6,771 nt of DNA from Helicobacteraceae bacterium (GTDB taxonomy: Bacteria > Campylobacterota > Campylobacteria > Campylobacterales > Sulfurimonadaceae), in assembly GCA_027083665.1 (NCBI GenBank), contig JALWNV010000073.1:1-6771 (forward strand), in the 5' to 3' direction. Of the stretch, positions 1 to 6,475 are shown in pieces (positions within the stretch are counted from its first letter, which is position 1; each line of letters starts with the position of its first letter). The notes beneath the pieces are model-generated. The model was not told the origin of the DNA. It was given only the letters and a program-made list of their open reading frames with translations, and ran no database searches. The translations under genes were made by a program, and so were the position numbers.

Positions 1-1017
1 GTATAAGCCCAGTCCGGTTCCGTTCTCTCCTTTGGTCGAGAAATAGGGATCGAAAATCTTCGGCAAAACATCCGCATCGATGCCGCCGCCGGTATCTTCG
101 ACACTGATGCATACCCGGTCCGCATCGAGATTCCAATCCAGTACGATACGCCGCTCGTTATCACCCTTCGCCTCTATGGCATCTTTCGCATTGGCCAAAA
201 GGTTGACAATGACCTGCATAAGCTGGTTTCGATATCCGTCCGCATAGAGACCGCTTCGCTGCGGGAGGAGGATCGAAACGTCACTGTTTTTCCACATCAG
301 TTCAAACATGGAAACGGCGGAAGCGACGGCCTCGGAAACATCAAACCTCTCACGGGTATCCGCCGGCTTGAAAAAATGGCGAAAATCATCGATGGTAGCG
401 GACATCCCCTGAATCAATGTCTCACTTTTTTTGTAGAAATTCTCGATAAAATCGTCATCGAGCTTCCCGCGTCGCCAGGCGTCTTTGAGCCTGAAGTGCA
501 GCAGGCCGAGGGTATTGAGCGGCTGTCGCCACTGATGGGCGATATTGGCGATCATCTCCCCCATCATCGCCGAGCGTGACTGTTCGATCAGCCGATAGTC
601 GTTCGCTCTCGCTCTTTTCAGCGCCGCTTCGATGCGTCTTTCCAAATCATGGTTGAGCTGTTCGAGCTGTTCGACCAGCAAACGGTTTTCATTTTGGATC
701 TGCAGCAGATGGCGCTTGTCGCTTACCGCTTCAGTCGCGTCGGTGACAAATATCATCAGGCCGGAACGTTCCGAAACGACGACCAGATTGAAATAAAAAC
801 CGTTTCGTTCGATATTTTCAAGGCGAATCGATTCTTCCCGACCCGACATTACAGCCTCGAAAGCAGCTTCCATGCCGTAAAGTTCCGGAATATATTCACG
901 GATATCCCGTTGCGCTTCGATCGGGCCTTCTTCGGCAAAAAACGATGCGTTCCCTCCCCATCGGCTGATACGGTAGGTCTTGTCAATCCAGATATTGATC
1001 AGATTTCGCTCAGGCAT
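1..1017 (-). CDS. PAS-like cytosolic sensor histidine kinase, 3' end cut by window edge
   Basis: 339 codons are open up to the window edge; only the last few residues should be missing, because the final visible residues (GTGLGLY, 333-339) are the G2 ATP-lid motif near the end of the HATPase domain. Order of parts: a PAS-like fold at about 5-95 (starts WIDKTYRISRW; ends FVTDATE), a helical linker likely to form a coiled coil at about 97-150, and a dimerisation/phosphoacceptor helix with IAHQWRQPLN, putting the phospho-accepting His at residue 161. The HATPase has the N-box around VNLLANAKDAI (271-281), G1 DTGGG (308-312) and an F-box IFDPYFSTK (321-329). No signal peptide or membrane helix is seen, so it is probably cytosolic. 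The ATG lies inside the end of the GTPase gene (8-base overlap) behind a GAGGTGG ribosome binding site. No receiver domain is visible; a partner regulator may lie off the left edge. The kinase call is firm; its stimulus is unknown, and input from the upstream GTPase is inference. Confidence 0.95.
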   Translation of the reverse strand, partial: MPERNLINIWIDKTYRISRWGGNASFFAEEGPIEAQRDIREYIPELYGMEAAFEAVMSGREESIRLENIERNGFYFNLVVVSERSGLMIFVTDATEAVSDKRHLLQIQNENRLLVEQLEQLNHDLERRIEAALKRARANDYRLIEQSRSAMMGEMIANIAHQWRQPLNTLGLLHFRLKDAWRRGKLDDDFIENFYKKSETLIQGMSATIDDFRHFFKPADTRERFDVSEAVASAVSMFELMWKNSDVSILLPQRSGLYADGYRNQLMQVIVNLLANAKDAIEAKGDNERRIVLDWNLDADRVCISVEDTGGGIDADVLPKIFDPYFSTKGENGTGLGLY

Positions 1018-1519
1018 CGCTTACCACCTCGTGTGCTGTCAATTCAAACACTTTTTCGACATTCAGACCGGTTTTCGCCGAGGTCATCTCGACATCGATC
1101 ACTCCCGGCAGAGAAAGCAATGCCGCTTTGCGCTCTTCGGGCAATGAAGCGGCATCGGCTTTGTTCAGAGCGACAAGCACGGGTTTCCCCGGATTGACCC
1201 TGTCGAACTGATCGAGGTGAACCGGTATGGAGTCGAGGGTTTCCAAGCGGGTCAGATCCGCGACAATTATTGCGGCGGCCGAACCCAGAAGATAGGTGTC
1301 GGGGATCGTATTCGTCGCCGTCTTCCCTTCCAAATCCCATATCAGCATCTGAACGACGGTATTGGCTTCCTGCAATATTACATTCTTTCGCGATATTTTC
1401 ACTCCGATCGTCGTGAGGTAGTCGTCACTGAACGTGTTTTCGACAAAGCGCCTGACCAGGCTGGTCTTGCCCACACCGAAATTACCCAGCAGCAGAACTT
1501 TCTTCATGACCGTTTTCAT
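1010..1519 (-). CDS. Rab/Ras-like small GTPase with atypical G3 motif
   Basis: A 169-residue protein of the usual size for a single Ras-superfamily G domain. G1/P-loop is GNFGVGKTS (12-20). Switch I reads DYLTTIGVKI (33-42), very like eukaryotic Rab proteins, with T37 as the Mg-coordinating Thr. G3 is WDLEGK (61-66) instead of WDTAGQ: the Asp and Gly are kept but Lys66 stands where the catalytic Gln normally is. G4 is NKAD (119-122) and G5 is TSAK (146-149). There is no C-terminal Cys for lipidation. GTP/GDP binding is well supported; fast intrinsic hydrolysis is not, so a GAP or trans-acting residue would be expected. The gene starts within the stop codon of the OmpA-like gene (ATGA) and overlaps the kinase gene. 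A second ATG at codon 5 (1507) is possible but has a worse ribosome binding site. Family context: MglA-like and other prokaryotic Ras-superfamily switches; I cannot assign a named subfamily by eye. Confidence 0.93.
   Translation of the reverse strand: MKTVMKKVLLLGNFGVGKTSLVRRFVENTFSDDYLTTIGVKISRKNVILQEANTVVQMLIWDLEGKTATNTIPDTYLLGSAAAIIVADLTRLETLDSIPVHLDQFDRVNPGKPVLVALNKADAASLPEERKAALLSLPGVIDVEMTSAKTGLNVEKVFELTAHEVVSDA
1024..1030 (-). promoter_or_regulatory. Ribosome binding site of the histidine kinase, inside the GTPase gene
   Basis: GAGGTGG on the minus strand lies 6 bases before the kinase ATG (1017-1015). It sits within the last codons of the GTPase gene, fixes the kinase start and supports translational coupling across the 8-base overlap. 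Confidence 0.75.
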
Positions 1520-3174
1520 TGGCTCCCTTTCCTTCCCTCAAGAAGCTCTATTTCCACCTTCCGCGCCGCCGCATCGTCAGCGGCCGTGTTATTGGTTTCT
1601 TCAGGCAGTGAAAGATCCGCGGCAGTCTCGATCCGCGAAGCGTCGATGCCCATCGAAGATGTCAATATCTTTTTCACTCCGTCCGCACGCTTTTGTGCAA
1701 CGATCCGCCGCTCTTGCGGTGTACCGTAGCGATCTGAAAAACCGGTGACTTTCATCCGGTATTCCGGAAAGATCTGCATGATTGTCCCGATCGCTTCGAG
1801 CTGCCGTCTCTGCTCCGGTGTCAAATTGCTCTTTCCCAATCCGTAATAAAAAGTTCTGTGCACCGCCGGTATTTTACGGTAAGCGTCCAGCTGTGCTTCA
1901 AGCGACCTGATCTTTTCAAGATACGGATCGGGCCGATGTGCAACGACGAGACGGTTCAGCGTCTCTTTTTTCGGGAAGTGCGATTCGACCCAGCGGGAAG
2001 CATAGGACGACAGATTGGCATCCGGTACCGCGCCGTCGAGAACGATCCGGCCGTCTTCGACACTCGGTTCGATCCGGTACAGCGCCAAATACGGATCCGT
2101 TTCGAAATGCGCTTTGATTTCCGCAGCCGTTTTCTCCGCTTCCCACCTTATATAGGTCCGGTAACCGAGATAGGCGGCTCCCGCCAGGAGCAATACGGCC
2201 ATCACCGCCAAAGGCCATCGGCTGCCGGCACTTTTTTCTTTTGAATCCTGAAACTGCGTTTCGACGGCGAAAATCGCTCCGAGCATGCGATCGATCTCTT
2301 CCGTGTCCAGTTCGGCACGGTCCCCGGAAAAGTGTTGGATCGTCTCACCGTACTTCCCGACAATATCGGAGAGCACCTCGGAGATTTTTTGCGCCAGCGT
2401 CATTTGCGGCACGCCCTCAAGCACTACGGCGATATAGCATGAGCCCGCCACTTCGAGATAGATCGTTGAACGGCCGTATTCGATCTGGTTGATCTCGGAT
2501 TCGTTCTCCTGACGCGAAATCCAGTCATTGACGAAACTGCGAATCGCCGTCAGCATCGAAGCCACCATCTCCGGTTCTTCCATCGCGGAATCTTCCGCAT
2601 TCTTCTGTGCCAGCAGCAACCCGCTCGTTTTATGGATGAGAAATACCGACTTGACGTGCCAGGGGAGGTTCTCTCTGATCAAGAGATCCGCTTCCGGTAT
2701 CCCTTTGATCTTCGCCGTCAGTTTTCGTCTCAACGACGCGACGGAAAACGTATTCTGCATCTCGTCGTTGATCCGGTTGAGCAGGTCCCGGAACGCTTGG
2801 GAAACCGCCTTGACAACGGTGGCACCGATCACCGGATAAAGTGCATCCACCACTTCGTCCCGCTGTGTCGTGATCTGTACACGGATCGCCTGTCCGATGA
2901 CCGGTGCGAGTGTCCGGGCGATCGCTTCGCCCGAATTGCGTATCTCGTGGCCGAGCACTTCCGCGATGATCGGCGAAAGCGTGTCGACAAGCTGCTCGCG
3001 ACGCAGACCGATATTGCGTTCGAGTATCCGGTCTATCCAGGGCGAAAGACGCTCGATAATCTCTTCCGGATCATCGAGCGCTTCCGCCAGACGCGCGACC
3101 CGCGCTTTCAGTTCCTCTATCGCATCGATCTCGTCTCCGACCAGAAGCGACCGCAGCTTCTCAAAATCGCTCAT
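1516..3174 (-). CDS. Single-pass membrane protein: 23-residue repeats, roadblock-like domain, BON-like domain, OmpA domain
   Basis: 552 residues. Layout: acidic helical N-terminus (1-42); four 23-residue repeats (43-134) each opening L-x-P-x-I; an alpha/beta domain at about 172-283 whose strand-strand-helix-three-strands-helix order resembles roadblock/longin folds; one membrane helix at about 320-338 (WPLAVMAVLLLAGAAYLGY); a BON-like domain at about 350-412 (contains GRIVLDGAVPD); a short helical linker with EKIRSLEAQL; and an OmpA_C/MotB-type domain at about 440-547. In that last domain FSDRYG (479-484) and the following QKRADGV (494-500) keep the Asp (481) and Arg (496) used for binding diaminopimelate in peptidoglycan. 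There is no N-terminal signal peptide, so about 318 residues should be cytoplasmic and the C-terminal part periplasmic, tied to the wall. It starts 6 bases after the coiled-coil gene with only a weak GGAGACGA upstream, suggesting coupling. The OmpA part and topology are secure; the roadblock-like call is tentative. Confidence 0.92.
   Translation of the reverse strand: MSDFEKLRSLLVGDEIDAIEELKARVARLAEALDDPEEIIERLSPWIDRILERNIGLRREQLVDTLSPIIAEVLGHEIRNSGEAIARTLAPVIGQAIRVQITTQRDEVVDALYPVIGATVVKAVSQAFRDLLNRINDEMQNTFSVASLRRKLTAKIKGIPEADLLIRENLPWHVKSVFLIHKTSGLLLAQKNAEDSAMEEPEMVASMLTAIRSFVNDWISRQENESEINQIEYGRSTIYLEVAGSCYIAVVLEGVPQMTLAQKISEVLSDIVGKYGETIQHFSGDRAELDTEEIDRMLGAIFAVETQFQDSKEKSAGSRWPLAVMAVLLLAGAAYLGYRTYIRWEAEKTAAEIKAHFETDPYLALYRIEPSVEDGRIVLDGAVPDANLSSYASRWVESHFPKKETLNRLVVAHRPDPYLEKIRSLEAQLDAYRKIPAVHRTFYYGLGKSNLTPEQRRQLEAIGTIMQIFPEYRMKVTGFSDRYGTPQERRIVAQKRADGVKKILTSSMGIDASRIETAADLSLPEETNNTAADDAAARKVEIELLEGRKGSQ
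1523..1534 (-). promoter_or_regulatory. Ribosome binding site of the GTPase gene
   Basis: The purine-rich stretch AAGGAAAGGGAG on the minus strand ends 3 bases before the ATG at 1519. It lies in the final codons of the OmpA-like gene and favours the ATG that overlaps the TGA stop over the in-frame ATG four codons later. Confidence 0.6.
2773..3048 (-). repeat. Four tandem 23-residue protein repeats inside the OmpA-like gene
   Basis: Residues 43-65, 66-88, 89-111 and 112-134 each begin with Leu, then Ser/Ala/Tyr, Pro, a hydrophobic residue and Ile (LSPWI, LSPII, LAPVI, LYPVI). The period is exactly 23 residues with no gaps. Each unit looks like two short helices, the first started by the Pro. 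The repeat exists at protein level; the DNA copies have diverged, so it is old and probably structural, for example a stacked helical rod or oligomerisation segment. Confidence 0.85.
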
Positions 3175-3180
3175 GCGAGC

Positions 3181-3747
3181 TTATTCGTCTCCGCTCTCGT
3201 CGAGATTGATGCCGATACCTTCGCCTTTGATTTTCATCGCCATATCCAGCAGAACCTCCGCCATGGCGTCACGAGACACTTTGGCCTCGCCCATCGACGA
3301 AAGACGCGTATCGAGTTCGCGCGAAATATTCTGGCGCAGCTCGACGAGCTCTGACTTGATCCGGCTCATTTCGTTTTGCTGGTCTTTTTTCATCAGCGAA
3401 AGCTTCGTATCGTTTTCCTCCGTCAAAGAGTCCAGCGCCATACTCATGCGCTTGTCCATACGTATCAGATCCTCGCGCAGTGCCTCACGCTCCTCTTTGG
3501 ACAGGTTGCCGAGGTTCTTCAGTTTCGTTTCGAGCAGTTCGACGCTGCTGCCGATCTCATTTTGCATCGCCTGTTTGAGATCGCGCATCTGTGCTTCGAA
3601 ACTGTTTTTCATCTCGCTGAGCCGCTTCTCCATTGCATCGAAACGCTGATCGAGTTCACGCATCTGCGAACCGAAAATGATTTCCCTGATCTGATCGACG
3701 TTCCCGAGTCCGTCGACTTTGTTGTTTGTGTTTGCCGTTTTTTTCAT
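3181..3747 (-). CDS. Small coiled-coil protein, first gene of the GTPase module
   Basis: 188 residues from the preferred start. The reading frame is open for 30 more codons upstream, but that extension is unlike the rest (Lys/Cys rich), and the ATG at 3747 has AAGGA five bases ahead. The N-terminus is polar, followed by the conserved-looking NVDQIREIIFGSQMRELDQR (16-35). Residues about 28-150 are almost pure charged helix with heptad-like spacing, consistent with a long coiled coil. The C-terminal helix (SRDAMAEVLLDMAMKIKGE, 158-176) is separate and ends in an acidic tail. No signal peptide or membrane helix is visible, so it should be cytoplasmic. I recall similar short coiled-coil proteins beside OmpA-type genes in other bacteria, sometimes under vague names such as fibrinogen-binding protein, but that name carries no functional meaning here. 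A scaffold or partner for the N-terminal cytoplasmic part of the next protein is plausible inference. Confidence 0.85.
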   Translation of the reverse strand: MKKTANTNNKVDGLGNVDQIREIIFGSQMRELDQRFDAMEKRLSEMKNSFEAQMRDLKQAMQNEIGSSVELLETKLKNLGNLSKEEREALREDLIRMDKRMSMALDSLTEENDTKLSLMKKDQQNEMSRIKSELVELRQNISRELDTRLSSMGEAKVSRDAMAEVLLDMAMKIKGEGIGINLDESGDE

Positions 3748-3752
3748 TCCAT

Positions 3753-3758
3753 TCCTTT
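3753..3758 (-). promoter_or_regulatory. Ribosome binding site deciding the coiled-coil gene start
   Basis: AAAGGA on the minus strand is separated by ATGGA (5 bases) from the ATG at 3747-3745. It supports the 188-residue start over the 218-residue upstream ATG. The ATG within the spacer (ATGGAATGA) is in another frame and closed almost at once. Confidence 0.65.
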
Positions 3759-3876
3759 TCTTTTTCTTCAGACAGGCTCCGAAACTATCGCTCTGCTTAC
3801 AGCGGCACCTGTCACTCTTTATCGCAGATTCCTGCAAATCCCTACATTATTGTATCGAAACTCTTCTATCTACAGC

Positions 3877-3892
3877 GTAGGAAACCTCCTAC
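3877..3892 (-). repeat. Perfect inverted repeat in the leader of the GTPase module
   Basis: GTAGGA-GGTT-TCCTAC on the minus strand is a perfect 6-bp inverted repeat with a 4-base loop, about 40 bases downstream of the -10 box. The next bases allow a competing pairing (CTAC-GCT-GTAG), and another GTAGG occurs near 3841-3845. One arm and loop together contain a perfect AGGAGG ribosome-binding-like sequence with no start codon at a usable distance. It could be an operator, an RNA hairpin or chance. Confidence 0.45.
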
Positions 3893-3929
3893 AATCGTTT
3901 ACTCCTCTTTGGTCTTTGTCCAAAAAAAG

Positions 3930-3938
3930 ATTATAACA
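3930..3938 (-). promoter_or_regulatory. Extended -10 promoter of the four-gene module
   Basis: The minus strand reads TGTTATAAT: a perfect TATAAT (3930-3935) preceded by TGn (3936-3938), in an AT-rich stretch with an A/T run upstream (about 3941-3960). No good -35 hexamer is found 17 bases further up, which fits the housekeeping promoters of Campylobacterota. Transcription would start near 3922 and give a leader of about 175 nt before the coiled-coil gene. Confidence 0.65.
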
Positions 3939-4080
3939 AGTATTTTTTGAACTTATATCTATTTTTGTCGGAACCCGGTGTCGAAAACGATTCAAGAAAC
4001 CGATATGTTTCAAACTTTCTCATTGGCATACCGGCGCCGTTGGCCCAGGGGCTCTTTTTCCAAACCGCGGGCAGACTCAA

Positions 4081-4653
4081 TCATCGCTGCGCGTCCGCCA
4101 GTGTCAGCGCGAAAAGGAGATGTTTTCCGTTCATACCGAGCGTCTCCGCCGCCTGTGTCAGCGTCAGCCCCGTTGTCAGGATATCGTCGACGAGGATAAC
4201 ATACTCTTCGGCGAAAGGCTTCAATACGAATCGGCGCGGATGTGTCAGCCGGTACTGAAAATCACGGCCGGAATAGCGATAGCCGGAATCGTCTCTGAGG
4301 TGTCCGAAATACGGGTTCAGAACCGAGGATTTCATCTGCCTCACCAGCAGCGCGGTATGCGAATAGCCGTGGCGTACGTGATCGTCGACCCCGACCGCCG
4401 CGACAGGCTTATCGAACGAAAATGTTGCGGCAAACGATGCGAATGCCGTTTCGGCAAGAATGGTGTAGATATGGAAGCCCAGGTCCGTATGTTTGCTCAG
4501 CAGCAGCGGCTCGATATCGTCATAGGCGTAAAAAGAGTGAACCGGAATCGTTCCGGCGATCTTGCGGGTATGCAATGAAGGTCGAAGCCGTTCGCCGATG
4601 CAGCGGCGGCAGATATGCGCCGCGGACCAGCGTTCGCAGAGCAGACAGCGCAC
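4081..4653 (-). CDS. comF: ComF family phosphoribosyltransferase-like protein
   Basis: 190 residues, full length for the family. The N-terminus has a zinc-ribbon-like pair of CxxC motifs (C3, C6, C15, C18). The C-terminal half is a type I phosphoribosyltransferase fold with the PRPP loop VILVDDILTTGLT (152-164). A conserved HGYSHTALLVR segment (95-105) matches the usual R/H-x-G-x-x-x-x-x-L-A region. In competent bacteria ComF takes part in uptake or processing of transforming DNA; many relatives are found in bacteria not known to be competent, and the enzymatic reaction is not settled. The start is GTG directly after the lepA stop and in the same frame, so no earlier start exists; the sequence beginning MRCLLC is typical of the family. 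No strong ribosome binding site precedes it, so expression probably depends on terminating lepA ribosomes. prs, which makes PRPP, lies two genes upstream on the same strand. Confidence 0.92.
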   Translation of the reverse strand: MRCLLCERWSAAHICRRCIGERLRPSLHTRKIAGTIPVHSFYAYDDIEPLLLSKHTDLGFHIYTILAETAFASFAATFSFDKPVAAVGVDDHVRHGYSHTALLVRQMKSSVLNPYFGHLRDDSGYRYSGRDFQYRLTHPRRFVLKPFAEEYVILVDDILTTGLTLTQAAETLGMNGKHLLFALTLADAQR

Positions 4654-6450
4654 TCAGTCCATCTTAAGAACGGACATGAACGCCTCCTGCGGAAGCTGCA
4701 CTTTCCCGATCGCCTTCATCCGCTTTTTCCCCGCTTTCTGCTTCTCGAGCAGCTTGCGTTTTCGGGTGATATCGCCGCCGTAGCATTTGGCGGTCACATT
4801 TTTACCCATCGATTTGACGGTTTCGCGGGCGATAACCTTGTTGCCAAGCGACGCCTGGATGGCGACCTCGAAAAGCTGTCGCGGAACAATCTCTTTCATA
4901 TTCTTTACCAGGGCACGCCCGCGCGACTCCGCCGCCGAACGCGGAACGATGACGCTCAGCGCATCCACGACATCCCCTGCCACGCGCACGTCGAGCTTGA
5001 CCAGATCGCCTTCGCGGAAACCGACAGGCTCGTAATCGAAACTGGCATACCCTTTGGAGATCGACTTGAGCTGATCGTAGAAGTCGACGACAATCTCGTT
5101 CATCGGCACCGAATACTCCAGCAGCACCCGCTCTTCGTTGAGATACTCCATTTTCTCCTGAATCCCGCGTTTGGAGACCAGCAGGTTCATGATGTTGCCC
5201 AGAAACTCGCTCGGCGTAATAACCGTCGCGCGCACATACGGCTCCTCGATACGCTCGATATGATTCACCGGCGGCAGTTCCGACGGATTTTGCACCTCGA
5301 CCATCGTCCCGTCAGTCAGGTAGACCTTGTAGACGACCGACGGTGCCGTCGCGATGAGATCGAGTCCGAACTCGCGCTCGAGCCGCTCTTTGACGACTTC
5401 CATATGCAGCATCCCCAGAAAACCGACGCGGAAGCCGAAGCCGAGCGCGATCGAGGTTTCGGGTTCGTAACTGAGCGAACTGTCGTTGAGCTTGAGTTTC
5501 TCCAGCGCTTCGCGCAGATCCTCGAATTTGTCCGTATCGATGGGATAGAGTCCGGCGAAAACGAACGGTTTGGCCGGTTCGTATTTGCTTGCCGGCTCCG
5601 CCGTGGGATGCCTGGCGTCGGTGAGCGTATCACCGACATTGACGATGGAAACCTCCTTGATCCCCAGAACCACGATGCCGATCTCACCGGCTTCGACCGC
5701 ATTTGTCTTGATCTTTTTGCGCGGATGCGGGTACATCAGGTCGAGCACTTCGAACGTCTCGCCGTTGCTCATGAATTTCACCTGCTGCTTGAGGCGGATC
5801 GCACCGTCAAAGACCCGAACCAGCGCCAGCGCGCCGAGATACGGATCGAACCAGCTGTCGTACACCAGCGCCTTCGTCGGCGCCTCCGGATCCCCCTGCG
5901 GGGCCGGAATACGGTCGACGATGGCATCGAGCAGTTCATGAATTCCGATGCCCGCCTTGGCCGAGACCATGATCGCGTCCGTCGCGTCGATGCCGATGGT
6001 CGTCTCGATCTCCTCGGCGACCCGTTCGGGTTCGGCCGCGGGCAGATCGATCTTGTTGATGACGGGAATCAGTTCCAGGTTATTCTCGAGCGCCAGGTAG
6101 ACGTTGGCGATCGTCTGCGCCTCGACCCCCTGTGCGGCATCGACGATCAGCAGCGCACCGTCGGAAGAAGCCAGCGACTTGCTCACCTCGTAACTGAAAT
6201 CGACATGGCCGGGCGTATCGATCAGGTTGAGCACGTAATGCTCCCCGTCTTTGACGTAATCGAGGCGGACACTCTGCGCCTTGATGGTGATGCCGCGCTC
6301 CTGCTCGATATCCATCGTGTCCATCATCTGCGAAGAGAGTTCGCGCTCACTGACGGCGCCGCACTCCTGGATGATGCGGTCGGCGAGCGTACTCTTGCCG
6401 TGGTCGATATGGGCGATAATCGAAAAATTGCGGATATGCTTCAGGTCCAT
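4654..6450 (-). CDS. lepA: Elongation factor 4, ribosome back-translocating GTPase LepA
   Basis: 598 residues from the chosen start, the usual LepA length. This translational GTPase acts on stalled or misplaced ribosomes and has been linked to 30S biogenesis and translation under stress. Motifs: G1 AHIDHGKST (13-21), switch I RGITIKAQ (52-59), G3 DTPGH (78-82) with the catalytic His82, G4 NKID (132-135) and G5 SAK (163-165). EF-G-like domains follow, including the domain V segment with [13 protein letters not shown] sequence. The LepA-specific C-terminal domain ends with [20 protein letters not shown] and then [11 protein letters not shown]. The frame is open for 22 codons further upstream into the prs end, but the family start ([20 protein letters not shown]) and the AGGGAG four bases ahead favour the ATG at 6450. 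It lies 25 bases after prs and abuts comF. Confidence 0.98.
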   Translation of the reverse strand: MDLKHIRNFSIIAHIDHGKSTLADRIIQECGAVSERELSSQMMDTMDIEQERGITIKAQSVRLDYVKDGEHYVLNLIDTPGHVDFSYEVSKSLASSDGALLIVDAAQGVEAQTIANVYLALENNLELIPVINKIDLPAAEPERVAEEIETTIGIDATDAIMVSAKAGIGIHELLDAIVDRIPAPQGDPEAPTKALVYDSWFDPYLGALALVRVFDGAIRLKQQVKFMSNGETFEVLDLMYPHPRKKIKTNAVEAGEIGIVVLGIKEVSIVNVGDTLTDARHPTAEPASKYEPAKPFVFAGLYPIDTDKFEDLREALEKLKLNDSSLSYEPETSIALGFGFRVGFLGMLHMEVVKERLEREFGLDLIATAPSVVYKVYLTDGTMVEVQNPSELPPVNHIERIEEPYVRATVITPSEFLGNIMNLLVSKRGIQEKMEYLNEERVLLEYSVPMNEIVVDFYDQLKSISKGYASFDYEPVGFREGDLVKLDVRVAGDVVDALSVIVPRSAAESRGRALVKNMKEIVPRQLFEVAIQASLGNKVIARETVKSMGKNVTAKCYGGDITRKRKLLEKQKAGKKRMKAIGKVQLPQEAFMSVLKMD

Positions 6451-6454
6451 CGGA

Positions 6455-6460
6455 CTCCCT
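6455..6460 (-). promoter_or_regulatory. Ribosome binding site deciding the lepA start
   Basis: AGGGAG on the minus strand is followed by TCCG and the ATG at 6450. It selects the family-standard start over an in-frame ATG at 6516 that lies inside prs. Confidence 0.75.
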
Positions 6461-6475
6461 GCTTCTTTTAATGAT

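Larger units (their letters stand above)
3748..4080. other. Intergenic region of 333 bases between comF and the GTPase module
   Basis: No convincing gene lies here. The part next to comF (4021-4080) is GC-rich, and the centre (about 3895-3990) is clearly AT-rich. It holds the extended -10 promoter at 3930-3938, a leader of about 175 nt with an inverted repeat at 3877-3892, and the ribosome binding site of the coiled-coil gene. A 5-bp inverted repeat GAAAC-6-GTTTC occurs at 3996-4011. I found no strong intrinsic terminator for the comF transcript (no stable GC stem followed by a T run on the minus strand), so some read-through into the module is possible. Confidence 0.7.

Noticed and set aside
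649..1197. Plus-strand open frame of 182 codons opposite the histidine kinase
   Set aside because: The minus strand carries all kinase motifs in order in this stretch; the plus-strand product has none.
2632..3649. Plus-strand open frames of 240 and 259 codons opposite the OmpA-like and coiled-coil genes
   Set aside because: Low-complexity Ser/Arg-rich or otherwise featureless products in the shadow of well-supported minus-strand genes; no ribosome binding site or family motif seen.
3748..3837. The 30-codon upstream extension of the coiled-coil protein
   Set aside because: Composition unlike the rest (Lys/Cys rich), and a good ribosome binding site sits in front of the internal ATG at 3747.
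3932..3957. Imperfect inverted repeat (AAGT...ACTT with extended TATA arms) around the promoter as an operator
   Set aside because: Only a 4-bp perfect core in an AT-rich stretch; expected by chance.
3996..4011. GAAAC-6-GTTTC inverted repeat after comF as a terminator
   Set aside because: Five AT-rich base pairs and no continuous T run directly after it on the minus strand; too weak to call.
4039..4060. Possible intrinsic terminator on the plus strand (GCCC-AG-GGGC followed by TCTTTTT)
   Set aside because: The stem is only 4 bp with a 2-base loop, and no plus-strand gene precedes it. It cannot terminate comF, which runs the other way.
4615..6471. A 618-codon open frame on the plus strand antisense to lepA
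   Set aside because: Its product is rich in Arg, His and Asp with no recognisable domain, while the opposite strand encodes a complete, fully conserved LepA. It is a by-product of lepA codon usage.
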